From Lottia gigantea (taxonomy: Eukaryota > Mollusca > Gastropoda > Lottiidae), in assembly GCF_000327385.1 (NCBI RefSeq), contig NW_008708555.1, positions 1,169,398 through 1,233,397 on the forward strand: DNA of 64,000 nucleotides, given 5' to 3'. Positions 58,021-64,000 of this stretch are shown one piece after another. Numbering within the stretch: the stretch's first letter is position 1; each line of letters begins with the position of its first letter. A model generated the notes under the pieces. That model saw nothing but the letters and a program-made list of their open reading frames with translations, did not search any database and was not told the origin of the DNA. A program made the translations under genes and the position numbers.

Positions 58021-58399
58021 GGTTATAGCTGTGTCCTGACAAAATTTTATTCATTGCATAATGTATGGTGTTGCCTGTCTTTATTAGCCCAAGTAGAAAA
58101 GTAAGATGATAAACTATATTAATTTCCTCAGATATTTTTCGTTTTTTCAAAAATACAGGCAAAAAATTATTATTGAAAACAGTTTATTTTTCTTTTCTTT
58201 CATCTATCAGACAGGATTTGTCTCTCACCGGAAGAACATGGTATTAGTTTCTAAGAAAACAATCAAGTAAGATCTGCAGTATATTTCACAATAACAGCTT
58301 TATTGACAGGTTTCCAAATAGAAATGTTAACGACCACAGAGTTAAAAGAACTTATTTACATCTTGTTCTTTTTTCTTGATACCAAATTGGTTTAGTAAA

Positions 58400-58960
58400 T
58401 TTCAACATGCTTGCTTCTGAACTGGGGTTACATGTTTGTCTCGTAAATACTGTCTATACTACACTATACTACACTCTATCAACATGGTTAAGTAATTTAC
58501 TCAGAGGATTGCTTATGATTTCATACTTGTATATTCGTGTATCCTAAACGACCAACAAGGTTAAGAAATTTTCTCGTTTGCTTCTGAATCCTAGGTGTGA
58601 TATTTGACTGTAAATGTAGTCTATCCTGTAGAGCCAGCAGCGTTAAGCAATTTGTTCCGGTGCTTGCTACTGAACCAAGGGTTCAATTTCTGACTTGTAA
58701 ATTTAGGCTATTTAGCTGACTGGTTATAGGTGTTATAGAAGATACTCTCCTATAGAAGCACTGGCCTAGATAGAGCCAGCAGTGTTAACCAGCGTGCTCA
58801 GGTGCTTGCTACTGAATCCAGGGTTCAATTTCTGACTTGTAAATTTCATTATCTTCTACAGAACCATCAGCATACATGGTTAAAAGGCTTGCTTCTGAAT
58901 CCAGGGCTTCGCTTTCTGATTTTGTATATTTAGTCTTTCCCACAGCACTAGAAAAGTTGA
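58400..58960 (+). repeat. Decayed tandem array, about 130-160-bp unit, about 4 copies
   Basis: GCTTGCT(A/T)CTGAA-CCAGGGTTCAATTTCTGACTTGTAAATTTA followed by a short variable part and AGCCAGCAG(C/T)GTTAA recurs near 58415, 58575, 58660, 58800 and 58885. Confidence 0.7.
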
Positions 58961-60811
58961 GTTGAGTTCCTCTGAAACTAGGGATCTCCAGAAATTGGTG
59001 ATACTCTATCCTTCAGAGTCACTGTGATTGAATCAATGAGGTGAGTTGGCCCTGACCATGATCTGCACCATAAAGATCCTTTAAAAGTTAAAAATTAAAA
59101 AGAGGTGAAGGCAAATTTTCCAGTATAGTCTTTCCCTTTCTCTAAACAGTAAAAGATATTGTTTTGGAAAGAGAATAAAGGAAGAACTGTGACATGAATA
59201 ATATCAATAATTATAGAAATAAGTTTTTGTCTGGTTCATATCCTGTCTAAATTATTAAAATACTTAATAACAATCTTCTAGAAAACATTCAGGGTTCAGA
59301 ACTCTAGGGAGCTGTGTCTTATTACTATACAGGTTTCAGAATGGTGTTAACATTCAGGTTTCAGATCTCTAGGGAGCAATGTGGTGTTAATTTTTATTTA
59401 TTAGCCCTGCTGAACTCTAATTATTGAACTGGGATAACATTATCTGCTGGGGGAATCATTTTTTTTTTAGTAAGTGCAAAAAGTTCATATTCCACATTTC
59501 CAGCTTCCTTTGCTTTGGTAAACTAATTTTGCACTAAAGCTGGAATTTATAAATCTATATGCAGAGAATTGAGCTGTTATAGACCTGGACTTTCTTTTAA
59601 CTTTGATGTATCTCAGCAAGTAAGGAACTGAATAAAAAAAGTTGATTTTCTAGAAAAATCGCATCTTCCATCAAAATGGGTACACAGATACATCTAAATA
59701 TATTTTAACTTTTATAATACAAAAATACATTGAACACACCCTAATCGTGTACGAACTTATTTCAACTTTGATGACAAAGGGTACATGTACATTACCTACT
59801 CCTTAAAATACAATAGACCTACTCACTGTGATGTAAACATGTCAAGGATTCAAAGGGTATAACAAGTAGAAAATTGTGTTTCAAGTCAAGTATAGTCAAA
59901 TAAGTTTTTTTTTTTATGCATATTTGGGTCCAGTTCGAAACAGAAACATTAGTAGTAATCAGCAAAATAAAAGTTTAGTTTTTAAATAGTTTCTAAAATT
60001 TATTTTTCTTTCCTTTTTTATCTTCCTAAAATAAACTCGGACTAAATCCAGCAATGGCTGACGATCTTGCTGAACTCAGATTCCGCCAGTTGCAAGGCCG
60101 ACCCTAGCCCCCCATTACAAACAGTGACTTTTCTAGGAATTATTAGGTAAGGGGGGCAAGTAGAGCCACAGAATAGTCTAGGGTGGCTCATCTCACAGGC
60201 ACTAACTATATAAAATGATAAAAAAATTGAAAGTGCCCTCCCCTCCACCCCTCAAGAGAAACATCTCTGATTATCAAACTATGACAACAAAACACGTGTA
60301 GGTAACCTTTGTAAAGTATACAATGTTACTCAAGTATGACTGAAACCTGATATATATATCAAGGATATGTAATGTGATCCAATACCCTATTAGTTATATA
60401 CTCAGAGCTCAAGGCAATACACTGTGGCACGTGTTTAAAGTCCTGTTTCTTCTACATCTTTTTACACTCCATTAACCTTCAGTCCTCATAGTTCATACAG
60501 ACTTTTTATAAGAAATTACATCAAGGGTTGCTGATGAGTATATTTGCCATGCATGAAACATCTTCAAAATGTCTGATAAAATTTGCTTTTTTAAATTAGA
60601 TTAGAATTTGATAAAAGAGAATAAAACTATGACAGAGAGAACTTTACACAGAGAAAATTTTACAGAAACAAGATGATAAGTAGAAAATAATAAAACGATC
60701 CAGGTTGGCTGTTGTGGACTGATTCATCAATTAGAGGTACTAGTCATTTTTCTATTTGTGATCAGTTACAACATCATCTTAGATCAGAAATCACTTACAT
60801 TTATCCATGAC

Positions 60812-61265
60812 CCTCTCCCTCATAATTACTCCAAATTGAAACTCTAGACTACTGATTTGGCTATTTTTGACTAGAACTCGAGACTTTTAGGTCAGTTTTC
60901 CCTCGTCATCATTAACAGTATTATCTTAAATCAAAAACAATACTTGCTAATATAACCTCTGACCCCCTCCCTCATAAAATTATTCCAAACTCTAGACAAC
61001 TGATTTGACTGTTTTTGCCAGTCATGTTGGACTAGAGCTCCAGACTTTTAGGTCATATTATCTTAAATCAAAAACAATACTTGCTAATATAACCTCTGAC
61101 CCCCTCCCTCATAAAATTATTCCAAACTCTAGACAACTGATTTGACTGTTTTTGCCAGTCATGTTGGACTAGAGCTCCAGACTTTTAGGTCATATTATCT
61201 TAAATCAAAAACAATACTTGCTAATATAACCTATGACCCCCTCCCTCATAAAATTGATACAAATT
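60812..61265 (+). repeat. Tandem duplication, 137-bp unit, 2 near-identical and 2 partial copies
   Basis: GACCCCCTCCCTCATAAAAT starts at 60961 and 61098, and the full units between are almost identical, containing TTTGCCAGTCATGTTGGACT and AGAGCTCCAGACTTTTAGGT. A more diverged copy precedes at about 60812, and a truncated copy ends at 61265. Confidence 0.92.
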
Positions 61266-62679
61266 GAAAGTCTAATGTGTGAAACAAGGCTGACATTAAG
61301 ACCAATATATAAGATTATAAAAAAGGTAGTCTGGTGAAAACAAATTACTACTATTACTGTAATGATCTGTCTAGCCTTCGCTAGGTCAAACTGATCTCTC
61401 TGTAATACCAGAGTTTAGCAAATTATTCATCTATCAAGTACATGTACCTACAGTCCTTAGTCTCAGGCCCGTAGCTCAGGTCCCTCCCCCCTACTAGACA
61501 CTATCTGCTCCCCCGGAAAAATTGAGATTACTTATATGACGTTTTGAATAACATACTTGAGCTACTTTACAAATTTTTTGAACCCAGAGACTAGACTAGC
61601 AAGGGCCCCCAATTTCTCCTAAATAAGGATTTTGACCCAATAGTGTTTCAATTCACAAACTAATTTCATTAAAAACTGGATCCTGATTATAATTTCTTGA
61701 TATTTTCTGGCATGTTACTTCAATTACATTGTTCCAATTAAACCATTTTTCTATGCTCAGATTTTGAAAAGTTTAACGATTATAAGCAGTGAAATATAAT
61801 TACACCAATAGAGCCACATTTCCATACTGGGGATCTTGAATATTTAGACCATTATGGGACTTTTTTGTTCACTGATAATTAACAGTGAAATATATTGTTT
61901 TTCATTTGTAATGAGTTAATGCCCCTGTAAATGAGGCAAACTGGTTTGATTCTACTATTAATGATTTCCAAACTGCTGTGTTGAATTGTACAGCAACACA
62001 TGACTTGTAAATAAAGCAATTTTCTTAGAACATGATTGATATGTTTTTCATTCAATTGAATTATAAGATCAATACTTTCTGCACATTATTGTGTTAAATA
62101 AGACTTCCTGCCAAGCAACATGCAATAGACAATATATATATTTCTAGAAAACAGTGATAATAATATTAGCCTTCACTTCTATTTTCAGCTACAGAAGGAT
62201 CTTTGACTTTAGCATATAATCAGGAATTGATAGGAGACTGAATGAAATAACGTAGCACCAAAATTGTGATGACTAAACAAACCAAGCAACTGTCAAAAAT
62301 CCTCGAAATTCTAGTCTGGAAAAAAAGCAGAAATGGATTTCTGAAATGCAAGATCCAATATGATCCTTTTGTTTCAATATATAGCAGGGATAAAGATCTC
62401 GTCTTTCTACGTCACATTACAAGGGACTTGACAAAAGTCTTGAACTAAACATATAATTAAGAAATCACCCAATCAGAAAACTGACTGAATCAAAAGGCCA
62501 CTAAAATTGAGAGGACTGCAAAATAACATTTGATGATTTCCTAGAGTTACTCAATCCTGTATCATCAATACACAAATTCTTACTCAGTTTTAAGTGTATT
62601 ATGTCTGGAAAAATATCAGAGCTAGATTTCATGCCATGGGCAAGCACAAAGCCCTTTATAATCTCCATATTACCCTCAT

Positions 62680-62730
62680 AGTGCAGAAAAGTAGGACGTA
62701 AAACTCCAATCGTTCATTTCATTTCATTTC
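62680..62730 (-). repeat. Short dispersed repeat containing ATGGAGTTTTACG (inverted)
   Basis: The minus strand reads GAAATGAACGATTGGAGTTTTACGTCCTAC in parts, then TTTTCTGCAC. This is the same family as 1995-2055, 37562-37625 and 46682-46740. Confidence 0.6.
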
Positions 62731-63012
62731 TATTACCCTCATACAGAATTATCCCGAACTTGTATCTCAGTGTATCGTTTTAGCTCTAGAACTTCCTCAC
62801 ACCTCTCTCTGTTATTTCTGTACCTGTATAATACTAGTCATTGAATTGTCTACGTGATAAACAAGGTGCTTCTTAATATATAAAAATATGTGGAATATTT
62901 CAGTGTTGTTATAAAATATTGAACTGTTAACAGCTGTTGTATATTATATATTATATTTATATAATTAACAATTCTTTTTTTATAAATATTTAGACAAGGC
63001 TTTGAAATCATG

Positions 63013-63130
63013 CAGTGGCGGAGACAAAGGGGGTGTCAGTGGGTGAAGCCGCCAAGCAAGTTTTTCAAGCAATAATCTCATAACTAGGTTAGAAATTCTC
63101 AAATGTTTCACAGGAATATTTCACTTCCGA
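63013..63130 (+). repeat. hAT-type MITE, decayed copy
   Basis: It starts CAGTGGCGGAG at 63013 and shares AATCTCATAACTAGGTTAGAAATTCTC with 15659 and 49581. The right terminal repeat is not recognisable. Confidence 0.7.
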
Positions 63131-63599
63131 TTTTAATTTTTAAAAGTGTGTAAGAGCTCAGCTAATAAAACAAATATTTAAATGGCCATCCATCCATCTC
63201 AATCAGACTTGTGTCCTATCTTATCTGTACCGTTGTTAGCAGTCATAGAGAAAACGCATTGTGACGGTACAAATATCCAGTGCGTTGAAAATCATATAAT
63301 TAATTAGTTGAGATTAATACTTGACTAGACTTTCAAATTATTTTGAATGTATTGTTAATTACATTTGATCTTGAGTTGGATAAGCTGAAGTTTTCTATCT
63401 AAAAACATCGTATAGTATCTTTCAATGGCGTAGTATATATCTAACCTTATATTCCTTCCAATTCACAATTTGTCTCAGGGATTAGTTGGTCTTAAGAATA
63501 ATACAACGTCACACATGGAAGTAATAACCTGTCCAGAATGTCTGAATATTATTATATTATTTCCTGACTGGCTGTCTTGACCTGAGAAAGCTCAGGGTT

Positions 63600-63880
63600 G
63601 ATTTAATCTGGTCTTCAGAACAATAAATAAGAAATTACTTTCATTCCCCAGTCTAATACAAGTTGAAAAGGTTTGAATTTTATCTACTTAATCTCAGGAT
63701 TGTTGACGGGGCAGTATTTGCCAGTCAAATCTGATTGGATATCGGTAAGTGTCGAGCGAAAAGGTTTCAACACAATATTCTATTTCCAAAAAAAGTTTGA
63801 GAGGTTCAATATTGTTGTACTTAATCTCAGGGTTGTTAATTCAGAGATATTTGCCAGTCCAGTCTGACTGGAGTCTGTAT
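63600..63880 (+). repeat. Two-copy tandem duplication at the right edge
   Basis: CTTAATCTCAGG(A/G)TTGTT-AC and TATTTGCCAGTC-A-TCTGA-TGGA occur near 63690-63745 and 63820-63875, about 130 bp apart. Confidence 0.65.
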
Positions 63881-64000
63881 ATGCCACTTGATATAACAGT
63901 GTACTGATTTGAATGCCGTGGATAATTATAATGTATTAGCTAAAGAATCTCAAGTAGTGTTGTTCGAATTAGCTGCATGCTTATGAGGCCAATAACTGTA

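Larger units (their letters stand above)
25718..64000. other. Upstream or intergenic AT-rich region, no protein gene recognised
   Basis: Outside the repeats listed individually I see no exon series, no recognisable protein and no RNA gene on either strand. Open frames here are short or produced by tandem repeats. The region could be the upstream part of the PAS gene (untranslated exons and long introns), intergenic DNA, or an intron of a gene on either strand whose exons lie outside the window. Confidence 0.5.

Noticed and set aside
1-64000. Retrovirus-like, LTR or other capsid-bearing elements
   Set aside because: No gag, pol, integrase or envelope-like frame and no long terminal repeat pair was recognised anywhere in the window.

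Overview
The window looks like AT-rich animal genomic DNA, most likely from a mollusc. It holds spliced genes with GT/AG introns, tRNA-derived SINEs, MITEs, minisatellites, and an interspersed repeat with a GACGGACGGA motif. I recall that last repeat as common in bivalve and gastropod sequence, so the mollusc call is an inference from recognition and was not searched.

Left edge (1-1900): two tandem copies, 839 bp apart, of a unit carrying a complete signal recognition particle RNA (7SL) gene on the minus strand. The two RNA regions read as identical, while the spacers carry several differences. The array probably continues beyond the left edge. The open reading frames across it are chance readings of the RNA gene.

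3054-25717, minus strand: one spliced gene of the PAS transcription factor family. I could place nine coding exons with matching splice phases. They give a continuous 1127-codon frame from an ATG at 25717 to a stop at 3054-3056. PAS-A and PAS-B are clear, and PAS-B is closest to the HIF/Sim/Trachealess class. The C-terminal exon is 2.4 kb and has acidic patches and three LxxLL motifs. I found no exon for the expected basic helix-loop-helix. The first two exons already join in phase, so the gene either lost the helix-loop-helix or hides it in the 16.4-kb first intron.

9214-25617 (first intron) and 25718-64000 (upstream or intergenic): no convincing further protein gene. These stretches are dense in repeats: a tRNA-derived SINE family, an hAT-type MITE with an 8-bp target duplication, several foldback MITE families (one a near-palindrome of about 345 bp), and many unrelated local tandem arrays with periods of 23, 37, 38, 47, 51 and 137 bp, plus older decayed arrays of 100-190 bp units. 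Together the window reads as an RNA-gene array, one regulatory gene with a long first intron, and a repeat-rich upstream region.
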